This document shows positions 24,689-36,367 of a stretch of 64,000 nt of DNA, one piece after another. A model generated the notes under the pieces. That model was not told the origin of the DNA. It saw only the letters and a program-made list of their open reading frames with translations, and did no database searches. A program made the position numbers and the translations under genes. Source of the stretch: Artemisia argyi (lineage: Eukaryota; Streptophyta; Magnoliopsida; Asterales; Asteraceae); NCBI GenBank assembly GCA_030686995.1, contig CM060694.1:92099844-92163843 (forward strand), written 5' to 3'. Position 1 is the stretch's first letter. Each line of letters starts with the position of its first letter.

Positions 24689-26640
24689 TTCCTTTATTTT
24701 ATGTGCAGGGACATTCAAAGCCTAAAGAAGATCAAGGATATTCAGAAAGTGGATGTTCCAGGCACATGACTGACAATAAGTCCTATCTTTCAGATTTCAA
24801 ACCATATGATGGACAATTTGTCAGCTTTGGAGGTGGTATTGGTGGAAAGGTTTCTGGCAAAGGAACTATCAAGGCTGGAAACTTGGACTTTGAGAATGTG
24901 TATTATGTGAAAGAACTCAAGTACAATCTCTTCAGTGTGTCACAGATGTGTGACAAGAAACATAGAGTTCTTTTCTCAGAAGATGAATGCTATATACTGT
25001 CTAAGGATTATAAGCTACCTGATGAAAGTCAGGTTTTTCTTAAAATCCTTAGAAAAGGTAACCTGTATAGCATAGATATGAAGAACATAGTGGCTAAAGA
25101 TGATGTTACTTGCTTGCTTGCAAAAGCAACTTTGGATGAATCCATGCTTTGGCACAGAAGAATTGGTCATGTTAACTTCAAGACCATTAACAAGATTGTG
25201 AAAGATGGTCTAGTCAGAGGTCAACCAGAGAAGAAATTTGAAAATGACCAAACATGTGTTCCCTGTCTTAAGGGCAAGCAACATAGAGCTTCATGCAAGA
25301 CCAAGACATATAACTCTATTGATCATCCACTTTACATGCTGCATATGGACTTGTTTAGTCCTACATCTGTGAGCTGCATAAATTTGAAGAAGTATTGTCT
25401 TGTTGTAACTGATGATTTTAGTAGATTTACATGGGTTTTCTTTTTAAGAATCAAGGATGAAACCACTGGCATTCTTAAGACTTTCATCACTAAAGTTGAA
25501 AACCAAGTTGATAAGAAGATCAAGATCATCAGGTGTGACAATGGGACAGAGTTCAAGAATAAGGTTATGGATGATTTCTGCAGAGACAAAGGTATTAAAA
25601 GAGAATTTAGTGTTGCAAGAACACCTCAGCAAAATGGTGTTGCTTAAAGAAGAAACAGAACACTAATTGAGGCTGCTAGAACCATGTTAGCTGATTCCAA
25701 GCTACTAGTGACTTTTTGGGCTGAAGCAGTTAACAGTGCTTGTTATATTCAGAACAGGGTTTTAGTGGTGAAGACAAAGAACAAGACACCTTATGAGCTA
25801 TTCAGTGGAAGACCCCCAATTTTGGATTTTATGAGGCCATTTGGATGTCATGTCACAATTCTCAATACCATTGATCATCTGGGAAAGTTTGAAGAAAAGT
25901 CAGATGAAGGCTTCTTTGTTGGATATTCTATGGCTAGCAAGGCTTTTAGAGTCTATAACTTGAGAACAAAGAAGATTGAAGAAAATTTTCATGTTGAGTA
26001 TCTTGAAAATAAAACTAACATAGTAGGTTCAGGACCAGAATGGTTATTTGATCTTAAAACTTTATCAAATACAGTGAATTATGTACCTATTACCTCAGGT
26101 ACAGGAGACAATAATCTTGAAGAGTCAGAAGAATTCATTGATGAAGATGAATCTTGCAAAGATGATGAAGATGATAAAGATCAAATTGTTATGCCACTTT
26201 GGGACTTTTTTGATAATGATGAAGACTCACAACCTTCAAAGAATTCTGAAAAGGAAAGTGATGCAAATTTTGTGAATTTTGATGTTTTGAACAAAGAAAT
26301 TCCTGCAAGCAGTGGTAATCCAATTCCCAATGCTCCAACAGAAGTTTCCACTGATGATCCAAATCTGGAAAATTCAACTCAGGAATCACCCAGTGATGAT
26401 GTTGAGATCACTAACATACCTACAACATATGATATTCCTAGCACATCACAGACTTCAATTCACAAAGTGCATCCACTTGAAAATGTAATTGGTGAGCTAC
26501 AATCAGGTGTGAAGACAAGAAGGCAGAGAAAGAAGAATGATGTTCATGGGTTCATTAGTGAAGTTTATGAGTCCAAGAAGCATAATAACAAGGATGAATG
26601 TTTTTTTTTTCTTTTTTCTATCACAAGTGGAGCCTAAAAA
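24689..26640 (+). pseudogene. pol: Copia copy 1 protease-integrase, catalytic Glu codon is a stop
   Basis: Pol is in the -1 frame relative to gag. A pyrimidine-rich tract ending GCAG follows the gag stop. The protease site reads YSESGCSRHMT (about 24738-24770), with Glu where the family has Asp. Integrase follows: finger LWHRRIGHVN...CVPCLKGKQH, then VVTDDFSRF and RCDNGTEF. Exactly 35 residues after that Asp the expected catalytic Glu codon is TAA (25645-25647; copy 2 has GAA). The remainder (25684-26637) is open, with an acidic linker rich in DDED, and ends in a T-rich slip near 26600. Confidence 0.88.
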
Positions 26641-28156
26641 TGTTTATAAGGCTTTAGAAGAATCAAGCTAGGTTAAAGCAATGCAAGAGGAGTTATTGCA
26701 ATTCAAACTTCAAAAGGTTTGGGTTCTTTGTGATTTACTTGATAGAATGAAGGTGATTGGTACTATGTGGGTTTTCAAAAACAAGAAAGATGAAAGAGGT
26801 ATTGTTATCAGGAACAAAGCTAGATTGGTTGCTCAAGGATACACTCAGGAGGAGGGTATTGACTATGAAGAAGTTTTTGCTCCTGTTGCAAGGATTGAGG
26901 CTATTAGATTGTTTTTAGCCTATGCATCCTTTAGTGGCTTTACTGTCTATCAAATGGATGTCAAGAGTGCCTTCCTGTATGGAAAGATTGATGAGGAGTT
27001 CTATGTCTCTCAACCTCCAGGCTTTGAAGATCCTCAACATCCCAATAAAGTTTATAGAGTGGTTAAGGATCTTTATGGCTTACATCAAGCTCCAAGGAAG
27101 TGGTATGAAACCTTAGCTACTTATCTATTGAACAATGGGTTTCATAGAGGAAAGATTGATCAAACTTTGTTCATCAAGAAAGACAAGGGTGATATTCTAC
27201 TAGTTCAAGTGTATGTTGATGATATCATCTTTGGATCTACTAGACAAGAGATGTGCAAAGATTTTTGAAAAATTGATGAAAGATGAGTTCCAAATGAGTT
27301 CTATGGGAGAACTTACTTTCTTTTTGGGACTGCAAGTACAACAAAGAAAAGATGGCATCTTTATCAGTCAAGACAATTATGTGACTGAGATTATAAGGAA
27401 GTTTCACTTTACTGATGCAAAACCTTCAAATACCCCTGCTGATAAGACTACTTATCTACTATTGAAGAATGCTAGTGGAGCAGATGTTGATGTGCATACT
27501 TATAGATCTATGATTGGTTCTTTGATGTATCTTACTTCATCAAGACTAGACATTATGTTTGTTGTATGTGCTTGTGCAAGATTTCAGGTTACTCCAAAGA
27601 CATCACATATGACAGCAGTAGAGATGATTTTCAGGTATTTGAAGACATATCCTAATCTAGGATTGCGGTATCCAAGAGAATCTCCTATGGAATTGATCAC
27701 ATACTCAGATAGTGATTATGCTGGTGCAAGTTTGGATAGAAGGTCAACTACAGGAGGATGTCAATTTCTTGGATGTAGATTGGTGTCATGGCAATGCAAG
27801 AAACACACAATGGTGGGTACTTCAACAACTGAAGCAGAATATGTAGCCGCTGTAGCTTTTGTGCTCAGATCTTATGGCTTTAGAATCAATTGTTGGATTA
27901 TGGGTACAATTTCATAAACACCATTATATATATAGACAATAGTAGTACCATATGCATTATTAAAAATCCTGTGCAACACACTAAAACTAAACATATTGAG
28001 ATTAGACATCATTTTATTAGAGATTGTTTTGAGAAAAAGCTTATTCAAGTTGTCAAAATTCATACTGATGACAACTGTGCTGATTTGTTAACAAAAGGGC
28101 TTGATGTGGGTAGATTTCAGTACTTGGTAACAGGTATTGGAATGTTAAATCCATAA
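26641..28156 (+). pseudogene. pol: Copia copy 1 reverse transcriptase-RNase H
   Basis: Starts after a stop TAG at 26669-26671 (copy 2 has TGG). RT shows [34 protein letters not shown] and the intact catalytic [10 protein letters not shown] (27212-27241). A frameshift at a T-run near 27265 separates it from the thumb and RNase H (FFLGLQVQQRKDGIF, RSMIGSLMYLT, YSDSDYAGASLDRRSTTGG, STTEAEYVA). The last block KTKHIEIRHHFIRDC ends at TAA near 28156. RT active site is intact here but dead in copy 2. Confidence 0.88.
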
Positions 28157-28447
28157 ATCTTTGATGTCTAATGATTTTCAGTGTTGCAGGATAGTTTTTA
28201 GGTACTAATATTGTTTGTATATGTTTGTATGGTTTTCTACTAACTTGTATGCAGAGGAATCAAAGCACAGTGGAAATCATGGTACAAACAGTGGAAAGAT
28301 TTGTTCTCTCAGTGGTAAAAGAAAAAGATATAAGTACTTTCTTTCATTCATTCAAAACAAACAGAGTACATTAACAAAGAGAGAAATACATAAACCAAAT
28401 CTCAAAACACAAAGCTTCACAACCTAACACCCTACTATTCAAACATG
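28157..28447 (+). other. Spacer between pol stop and antisense ORF, copy 1
   Basis: About 290 bp, T-rich, containing TTTTCAGTGTTGCAG (about 28173-28190), which looks like a 3' splice site. The same tract is present in copy 2 (about 35575-35590). It also has three CAGTGG(A/T)AA motifs near 28268-28316. No ORF. Confidence 0.45.
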
Positions 28448-28868
28448 CTACTCCATGGGCTTCTTGCCTTTCCCCTCATAGTCATGCTTGCCCTTAGAAG
28501 CTTGCTTTCTCTTGTCATCAAAAGAAAGTTGCTTTCTTGGACAAGCAAGTCCCAGTACTTGTTTGGGTGGCTTTAGGAGTCTTGAAGGCTTTTCAAGTAC
28601 AGGCCACTTCATGTTGACTATGGCTGACTCCAGAGCTGTAGTAAGGGCTTTTGGAAGCTCCTTGGACAGGATGTAAGAAGGATCATCATCATCATCTGAA
28701 GAAGAGCTTGAGTAAAATTCCAGAGATGGAGCAGGAGCAACTGAGATCTTCTTGTTTGGTTTCATATTGGATGATGTAGCTGTTGCAGTACTTGGAGGAA
28801 AATATCAACTCCATCTAGATGATAGTTCTTCTGAATCAGAATAGTAACTGATTTCCTCATTAGATGAG
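28448..28868 (-). pseudogene. Antisense ORF of copia copy 1, main part (start at 54600)
   Basis: Encoded opposite to gag-pol. The reading frame begins at ATG 54598-54600 (MSWFPLIYISSDDSS), runs to 54563, is split by copia copy 2, and resumes at 28868 down to TAG 28448-28450. One stop (TGA) lies near 28813. The product would be about 150 residues: acidic Ser/Asp-rich N-half (SSSSSDDDDD), a short helix (ELPKALTTALESAI), and a basic C-terminus with PRKQLSFDDKRK and KGKHDYEGKGKKPME. It has no recognised domain. Copy 2 carries the same frame, and a TATA box 67 nt upstream of the start is conserved, which argues against chance. Confidence 0.6.
28864..28868. other. Target-site duplication ATGAG, left copy (copia copy 2)
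   Basis: ATGAG precedes TGTTGGG at 28869 and recurs at 54558-54562 after the 3' LTR. Confidence 0.88.
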
Positions 28869-29347
28869 TGTTGGGAATTATACTAACAGTTACCACGGCT
28901 AGTGAAGATATTACAACTGATGAAAAATGCACTTGCAGTGGAAACTCATTACCACTGCAACTACACATATTACCACTGCTGTTTGGATAATTGTTAGGAA
29001 ACGTGTTTAGATAAATATAGAATAGATCTTGTGTATGTCTTATTCTATTAGAGTTATACTTATCTTGTAGAAGAGGACTCCTTGTGCTATAAAAGGAGGT
29101 CCTAGATTAAAGGTTAGATATATGTTTTTCTAGAGCTTCAAGGTGTAACCCTAGTTATAAAAAGATCACTAGTATTATTATCATTAATAATATTGGAGCT
29201 TACAGTTTGTTACATACATTGTTCTCATTCATAAACAACTGTTTCATTCACAATCAAACTTCTAAGTATTACTAAGTAGATTCCGCATACTTAGTGATAT
29301 AACTCAAAGTATCAATCTAACACAGTTCAAGGTGTATAGATCCATCA
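28869..29347 (+). repeat. Copia copy 2 5' LTR, 479 bp
   Basis: TGTTGGGAATTATAC to GATCCATCA. TATAAAA at 29088-29094. Same boundaries as the copy 1 LTR. Confidence 0.95.
29088..29094 (+). promoter_or_regulatory. Copia copy 2 5' LTR TATA box
   Basis: GTGCTATAAAAGGAGGTCC, identical in the 3' LTR at 54298-54304. Confidence 0.7.
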
Positions 29348-29349
29348 AG

Positions 29350-29362
29350 TGGTATCAGAGAC
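29350..29362 (+). other. Primer binding site, slightly mutated
   Basis: TGGTATCAGAGAC: the tRNA-iMet PBS with one change near its end (copy 1 is perfect). Confidence 0.88.
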
Positions 29363-29412
29363 AGGCTTTGATACTTTGATTTAGAAGACCCCAAGTTCAC
29401 TCAGAAGAATCA

Positions 29413-32115
29413 ATGGAGACAGAAACCAGTGAATCAAACATTGCTGCTAAGCTTCCCAAGCTTAAGTTGAATGACTATGAGATGTAGATGCTAATGGTCG
29501 AACAATTCTTTATGGTGCAAGACTATACTCTATGGGACATCATTATGGTTGGAAATTCCTTCAAAGCTGGTACTACTTCAGAGACGGTTGGTGGCAAAGA
29601 GGTAGTAAAGGTTAACACTGGACCTGTTACAAATGATGAAAGACTTCAGATGAAGAATGATCTGAAGGCCAGAGGTTTATTGCTGATGACCCTTCCCAGA
29701 GATCAAGTTCTAGCATTCAGCAAGTACAAGACTGCAAAGACTCTGTTTGAGGAGATCTGTAATGTTTTTGGTGGTAATGATTCCACCAAGAAGACTCAGA
29801 AGACCCTGCTGAAATAGACTTATGAAAACTTTGGTTCAACAAGTAATGAATCTATTGATAGCATCTTCACAAGGCTACAAAAGATTGTTACTCAACTCAT
29901 TGTTTTTGGAATTGAGGTGGAAAGGGAAGACATCAATCTAAAGTTCTTAAGAAGTTTACCCTCTGAGTTTGGAACCAATGTTGCAGTGTGGGAAGATAAG
30001 CCAGATTTGGAGACTATGAAACTTAATGATTTGTACAATAACTTCAAGGTCATTGAACAAAGATTGAAGAAAGCTGGCAAACTAAGCACAGGTTCAGGAA
30101 GTGTAGCACTCATATCATCATTTGTTGATGATAGTTCAGATGGAGAAAGTGATAGCGATGATGATAATGCTAACATTGTTGTTTCCATTGGTAGTGGAGG
30201 TGTTTCCACTGCTAGTTCAAAAATGCAGATTGCAGGACTTAGTGATTCTACCCTTTATGCCTTTATATCAAGTCAGATGGGTGGTTCAATTCTCAATCAT
30301 GAGGATTTGGATCAAATTGATGAGGATGATATGGAGGAGATGGACTTTAAATTGCAGGTGGCATTACTAAGCTTAAAGGCAAAGAAGTTTTGGAAGAAGA
30401 CTGGAAGGAAGATTACCATTAATGGCAATGAGACAGTAGGTTTTGACAAAAAGAAGGTGGAGTTCTATAATTGTCACAAGAAGGGGCACTTTGCCAGGGA
30501 ATGCAGGAGAGCAAGGAAACCTGACAACAGGTCAACTTTGTATAAGCAGGACAAGAAGAAAGAACCTACAACTGAAGAGCCAAAGGTGCTATTGGCTATT
30601 GATGGAGTGAGCTATGATTGGAGCTTTATGGCTGAGGATGAAGATGATGATTCAGAGTCTGCAATGCTTGCTACTGAGCTTGCACTAATGGCTTTTTCTG
30701 ACTCTGAGGTACAAATTAATAATGCTTGTTCTAAAACTTGTAAGGCCTTAAAAGAGTATGAGAAAATTAAAGCACAATATGATGAACAATTGCTAGAGTT
30801 AAATCATAATAATTATAACTTAGCAAATCATAAAAGAGGTCTAGGTGTTTTAGAAACTCAATTAGAGCATTATAGGGCAAATGAATCTAAGCTCAATGAT
30901 GATATTGTTGTGTTAAAAAGAGACTTAGATTATCAGGTTGCTGTAAACAAGGTTCTTAGGGAAGAACTAGAAAAGGTTAAAAGAGCTAGTGAGAATATAA
31001 AGATAACTTGTAATACACTGGATCACCAATCCAAGTGTATTGACAAAATTTGGGAAGCCCAAGTTGTGAACAAAGCCAAATCAGGAGTTGGATACAAATC
31101 AGTTCCACCACCTCTAAGAGGTGTTCCATCACCTCCTGGCATTGACTTAGCTCACATAGGATTATAAGAATTCCAGGAACCAACCATGACCTATGGACCA
31201 AAATTTGTTAAAGAAGCTGTTATTGAAAAGGTTTAGGTTGAGGTTGATACATTTGATAGTGCTAGTGACTCATCTCTTAAAGATGAAAGTTTGAGTGTTT
31301 AGTCTAAACCTAGTGTTCCTGAGAATGTAAATATGGATGTTAAAAAGAGTATTCCTGATGTTGTCAAAGAGAAGCCTAGGTCACAACCTAATTTCACTAG
31401 GCCCACTACTAGATATGCAGAGATGTACAGAAGTAGGTCAACATCTCCTAGGGGAAATATGAGGAGTTGGAATCATGTTAAATCTAGGCAATTTGGTAGT
31501 GACTTTGTGTTCAACAACAAACCCTGTCATATATGTGGTAGCTTTGACCATCTGTCTTATAATTGTAACTATCACATGGGTAGAAGGAAAGTGTTTGGGA
31601 ATACTAGGGTGAATGGATATAATGCTAATAACTTAACTCACCCAAATACACTTAGCAAGATGATTCCCAGGTCTGTTTTGCTTAACTCTGGCATGAAACC
31701 AATTTCCACTGCTAGACCAGCATTTTCCACTGCCAGAAATAAAAACATAGTTTACCCTAAGTCCCCTGTTACTACTTTTGCTAAATCTACTCAAACAGGG
31801 AAAAAGACCAATTTTGAAAAGAAAGTTTACAATAATCACAAGTGGGTACCCAAAATTTCAAAACCAGCAGTTTCCACTGCTAAGCCAGCAGTTACCACTG
31901 CAAGGCTAAAAGTTTCCACTGGTGGTTATGTGAACAATAAAAGGGTAAATGTGGGAAATGCTGTTAAGCCCTCAGCATGTTGGGAATGGAAACCAAAAGG
32001 AACCATCACCTCAAACAATCCCAATGGTGTATCAATGACCTTTGACAGATACAATTATATTGATACACGAGGCAGATCCAAGTCATTTATGGCTTGGGTC
32101 CCCAAAAGGAACTAA
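29413..32115 (+). pseudogene. gag: Copia copy 2 gag, nonsense mutations
   Basis: Starts METETSESNIAAKLPKL at 29413. Stops interrupt it at about 29485 (TAG), 29816 (TAG), 31165 (TAA), and within 31230-31305. Otherwise it is colinear with copy 1 and does not share its frameshifts. Knuckle 1 reads FYNCHKKGHFAREC, so the first Cys is Phe. Knuckle 2 (CHICGSFDHLSYNC) is intact, the reverse of copy 1. The tail again has KPAVSTA/PAVTTA repeats. Ends at the same TAA as copy 1 (32113-32115). Confidence 0.87.
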
Positions 32116-34048
32116 TTCCTTTATTTTATGTGCAGGAACATTCAAAGACAAAAGATGATGAAGGATACTCAGACAATGGATGTTGCAGGCACATGACTGG
32201 CAATAAGTCCTATCTTTCAGATTTCAAACCATATGATGGATAATTTGTCAGCTTTGGAGGAGGAATAGGTGGAAAAGTTTCTGGAAAAGGAACAATCAAG
32301 GCTGGAAACTTGGACTTTGAGAATGTGCATTATGTGAAAGAACTCAAGTACAACCTTTTCAGTGTGTCACAGATGTGCGACAAGAAGCATAGAGTTCTAT
32401 TCACAGAAGATGAATGCTATATCTTATCTAAGGATTATAAGCTTCCTGATGAAAGTGAAATTTTGCTTACAATCACTAGAAAAGGCAATCTATATAGCAT
32501 TGACATGAAGAACATAGTGGCTAATAATGATGTTACTTGCTTGCTTGCAAAAGCCACTTTGGATGAATCCATGCTTTGGCACAGAAGACTTGGTCATGTT
32601 AATTTCAAGACCATTAACAAGATTGTGAAAGATGGTCTAGTCAGAGGTTTACCAGAGAAAAGATTTGAAAATGACCAAACATGTGGTGCCTGTCTCAAAG
32701 GAAAGCAACACAGAGCTTCATGCACGACCAAGGCATACAATTCTATTGATCATCCACTTTTCATGCTGGATATGGACTTGTTTGGTCCTACATCTGTGAG
32801 CAGCATCAATTTGAAGAAGTATTATCTTGTTGTGACTGATGACTTTAGTAGATTCACATGGGTTTTCTTTTTAAGAACTAAGGATGAGACCACTGGCATC
32901 CTTAAGACATTCATCACTGAAGTTAAAAATCAAGTTGAAAAGAAGATCAAGATCATCAGGTGCGACAATGGGACAGAGTTCAAGAACAAAGTTATGGATG
33001 ATTTCTGCAGAGACAAAGGTATTAAGAGAGAATTTAGTGTTGCAAGAACTCCTCAACAAAATGGAGTTGCTGAAAGAAGAAACAGAACACTAATTGAGGC
33101 TGCTAGAACCATGTTAGCTGATTCAAAGCTACCAGTGACTTTTTGGGCTGAAGCTGTTAACACTGCTTGTTACATTCAGAATAGGGTTTTAGTGGTTAAG
33201 ACTAAGAACAAGACACCTTATGAGTTATTCAGAGGAAGACCTCCTACTTTGGAATTTATGAGGCCATTTGAATGTCATGTTACTATTCTCAATACCATTG
33301 ACCATCTGGGTAAATTTGAAGAAAAGTCTGATGAAGGCTTCTTTGTTGGATATTCTATGGTTATCAAGGCTTTCAGAGTCTATAACTTAAGAACAAAGAA
33401 GATTGAAGAGAATTTGCATGTTGAGTTTCTTGAAAATAAAGCTAACATGGCAGGTTCAGGTCCAGAATGGCTATTTGATCTTGAAACATTATCCAATACA
33501 ATGAATTATGTACCTCTTACTTCAAGTACAGGAGACAAAGATCTTGAAGATTCAGAAGAATTCATTGATGAAGATGAAGCTTGAAAAGATGATGAAGATG
33601 ATAAAGATCAAATTGTTATGCCACTTTGGGATTTTGTTGATAATTCTGAAAAGATAAGTGATGCAGATGGTGTGAATTTTGATGTTATGAATAAAGAAAT
33701 TCCTGCTAGCAGTGGTAACTCAATTCCCACTGCTACACCAGAAGTTTCCACTCACAGTCCAAATGTGGAAAGTTCATCTCAGGAATCACCCAATGATGAT
33801 GTAGAGATCTCAAACATGCCTACAACATATGATATTCCTAGCACATCACAGACTTCAATTCACAAAGTGCATCCACTTGATAATGTTATTGGTGAACTTC
33901 AATCAGGTGTGAAGACTAGAAGACAGACAAAGAAAGATGATATTCATGGGTTCATCAGTGAAGTTTATGAGTCCAAGAAGCATAGGAGAAAGAATCAATG
34001 TTTGTTTTTCTGTTTTCTCTCACAAGTGGAGCCTAAAAATGTATATAT
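32116..34048 (+). pseudogene. pol: Copia copy 2 protease-integrase
   Basis: Protease site is YSDNGCCRHMTG (about 32167), with Asn in place of the Ser after the catalytic Asp. A CAA-to-TAA stop follows near 32241. Integrase from 32310 is open through the core: LWHRRLGHVN...CGACLKGKQH, VVTDDFSRF, RCDNGTEF and the catalytic Glu in NGVAERRNR are all present. A stop at 33582-33584 (TGC to TGA compared with copy 1) cuts the acidic linker. A TA-run slip near 34040 shifts the frame before RT. Confidence 0.88.
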
Positions 34049-35556
34049 ATGGCTTTAGAAGAATCTAGCTGGGTTGAAGAAATGCAAGAGGAGTTATTGC
34101 AGTTTAAACTTCAAAAGGTTTGGGTTCTTTGTGATTTACCTGATGGTATGAAGGTCATTGGTACTAAATGGGTTTTCAGAAACAAGAAAGATGAAAGAGG
34201 TATAGCAATCAGGAACAAAGCTAGATTGGTTTCTCAAGGATACACTCAAGAGGAGGGTATTGACTATGAGGAAGTTTTTGCTCCTGTTGCAAGGATTGAG
34301 GCTATTAGATTATTTCTAGCCTATGCATCCTTTATGGGCTTTACTGTCTATCAAATGGATGTTAAGAGTGCTTTCCTGTATGGTACAATTGATGAGGAGG
34401 TCTATGTCTCTCAACCTCTAGGCTTTGAAGATCCTCAACACCCAAATAAAGTGTATAAAGTGGTTAAGGCTCTTTATGGCTTACATCAGGCTCCAAGGAA
34501 GTGGTATGAAACCTTAGCTACTTATTTGTTGAATAATGGGTTTCATAGAGGCAAGATTGATCAAACTTTGTTCATCAAGAAAGACAAGGGTGATATTCTA
34601 CTTGTTCAAGTATATGTTGATTATATTATCTTTGGGTCTACTAAACAAGAGATGTGCTAAGAGTTTGAAAAGCTGATGAAAGATGAATTTCAAATGAGTT
34701 CTATGGGAGAACTTACATTCTTTTTGGGGCTGCAAGTACAATAGAGTAAAGAAGGCATCTTTATTAGTCAAGACAAATATGTGACTGAGATTATTAGGAA
34801 GTTTAAGTTTACTAATGCAAAACCTTCAAATACCCCTGCTGATAAGACCACTCATATGTTTTTGAAGAATGCTAGTGGTGCTAATGTTGATGTGCATACT
34901 TACAGGTCTATGATTGGTTCTTTGATGTATCGTACTTCATCAAGGCCAGACATTATGTTTGCTATATGTGCTTGTGCAAGATTTCAAGTGACTCCAAATA
35001 CGTCACATATGACAACAGTAGAGAAGATTTTTAGGTATTTGAAGACATATCCTAATCTAGGATTATGATATCCAAGAGAATCCCCTATGGAGTTGATCAC
35101 TTACTCAGATAGTGAATATGCTGGTGCAAGTTTGGATAGAAGGTCAACTACAGGAGGATGTCAATTTCTTGGATGTAGATTGGTGTCATGGCGGTGCAAG
35201 AAGCAAACTATGGTAGCTACTTCAACTACTGAAGCAGAATATGTAGCTGCTGCTAGTTGTTGTGCTCAGATCTTATGGCTTCAGAATCAATTATTGGATT
35301 ATGGGTACAATTTCATGAACACCATTAGATATATAGATAATAGTAGACCATATGCATAATTAAAAATCCTGTGCAGCACACAAAAACTAAACATATTGAA
35401 ATTAGACATCATTTTATCAGAGATTGTTTTGATAAAAAGCTTATTAATGTTGTCAAAATCCATACTGATGACAATTATGCTGATTTATTAATACAATGGC
35501 TTGATGTGGGTAGGTTTCAGTACTTGGTAACAGGTATTGGAATGCTCAATCCATAA
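34049..35556 (+). pseudogene. pol: Copia copy 2 reverse transcriptase-RNase H, YVDY active site
   Basis: RT from 34049 ([20 protein letters not shown]) with [16 protein letters not shown]. The catalytic box reads [10 protein letters not shown] at about 34612-34641, so the second Asp is Tyr and polymerase activity should be lost. Stops at 34658, 34743, 35066 and 35357 split the connection and RNase H (SKEGIFISQD, RSMIGSLMYRT, YSDSEYAGASLDRRSTTGG). The terminal block KTKHIEIRHHFIRDC ends at 35556. Confidence 0.88.
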
Positions 35557-35840
35557 ATCTTTGATGTCTAATACTTTTTCAGTGTTGCAGGATCGTTTTT
35601 AGGTACTAATATTGTTTGTATATGTGTGTATGGTTTTCTACTAACTTGTATGCAGAGAAATTTAAGCACATTGGAAATTGTCATACAACAGTGGAAAGAT
35701 TGGTGATAACAGAAAAAGGAAAAAGTACTTTCATTGATGTCAAAGAAAGTACATTACAACCATTCAGAAAACATTGTCACCAGAAAAGAAAACATCACAA
35801 AACATAAACCAACAACCTAACATCTAAACCTTCAGCACAA

Positions 35841-36293
35841 CTACTCCATGGGTTTCTTCCCCTTTCCCTCATAATCATGCTTGCCTTTGGAAGCTCTCTT
35901 TCTCTTGTCATCAAAATAAAGTTGCTTTCTTGGACAAGCAAGGCCCAGAACTTGCTTGGGAGGCTTTGGTGCTTGTGCAGGCTTCTCAACAGCAGGCCAC
36001 TTCATGTTGCTTATGGTAGTCTTTAATGCTGTAGTGAGGGCTTTTGGAAGTTCTTAGGAAAGGTTGAAGGTTGGATCATCATCATCAGAGGAAGAACTGG
36101 AATAGAACTCCAGGGATGGAGCAAGAGAAGCCGCAGTCTTTTTGGATTTCATGTTGGATGATGTAGATGTGGCAGCACTTGGAGGAAAGTAATCACTCCA
36201 CCCTGTAGAAGGTTCCTCTGAATTTGAGCAATAGCTAATCTCCTCATCAGATGAATCATCTGAGGATATGTAGACAATTGGAAACCAGCTTAT
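35841..36293 (-). pseudogene. Antisense ORF of copia copy 2
   Basis: Same frame as the copy 1 antisense ORF. It begins opposite 36293, where copy 1 has ATG and this copy ATA (ISWFPIVYISSDDSSDEE), and ends at TAG 35841-35843 (KGKHDYEGKGKKPME). One internal stop (TAA) lies at 36054-36056; the copy 1 stop near 28813 is not shared. The product is about 150 residues, Ser/Asp-rich then basic, Lys-rich, with no known domain. A TATAAAA box lies 68 nt upstream (minus strand, 36361-36367). Both copies keep the ends, spacing and composition. Function unknown; the highly charged, low-complexity make-up would suit a nucleic-acid or chaperone-type role (inference only). Confidence 0.62.
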
Positions 36294-36360
36294 TGTGTTG
36301 ATGTAGGGTTTGTGTTGTTGAAGATATGTGTTGATGAAAGATAAAGGTTAATGAACCCCC

Positions 36361-36367
36361 TTTTATA
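36361..36367 (-). promoter_or_regulatory. Antisense TATA box, copia copy 2
   Basis: Minus strand TTGCTTATAAAAGGGGG, 68 nt before the antisense start. Copy 1 has TTGCTTATAAAAGAGG at the equivalent place (54667-54673), 67 nt before its ATG. Confidence 0.5.

Noticed and set aside
28488..28676. Plus ORF overlapping the antisense ORF
   Set aside because: Complement of the Ser/Lys-rich antisense frame, with no equivalent in copy 2.
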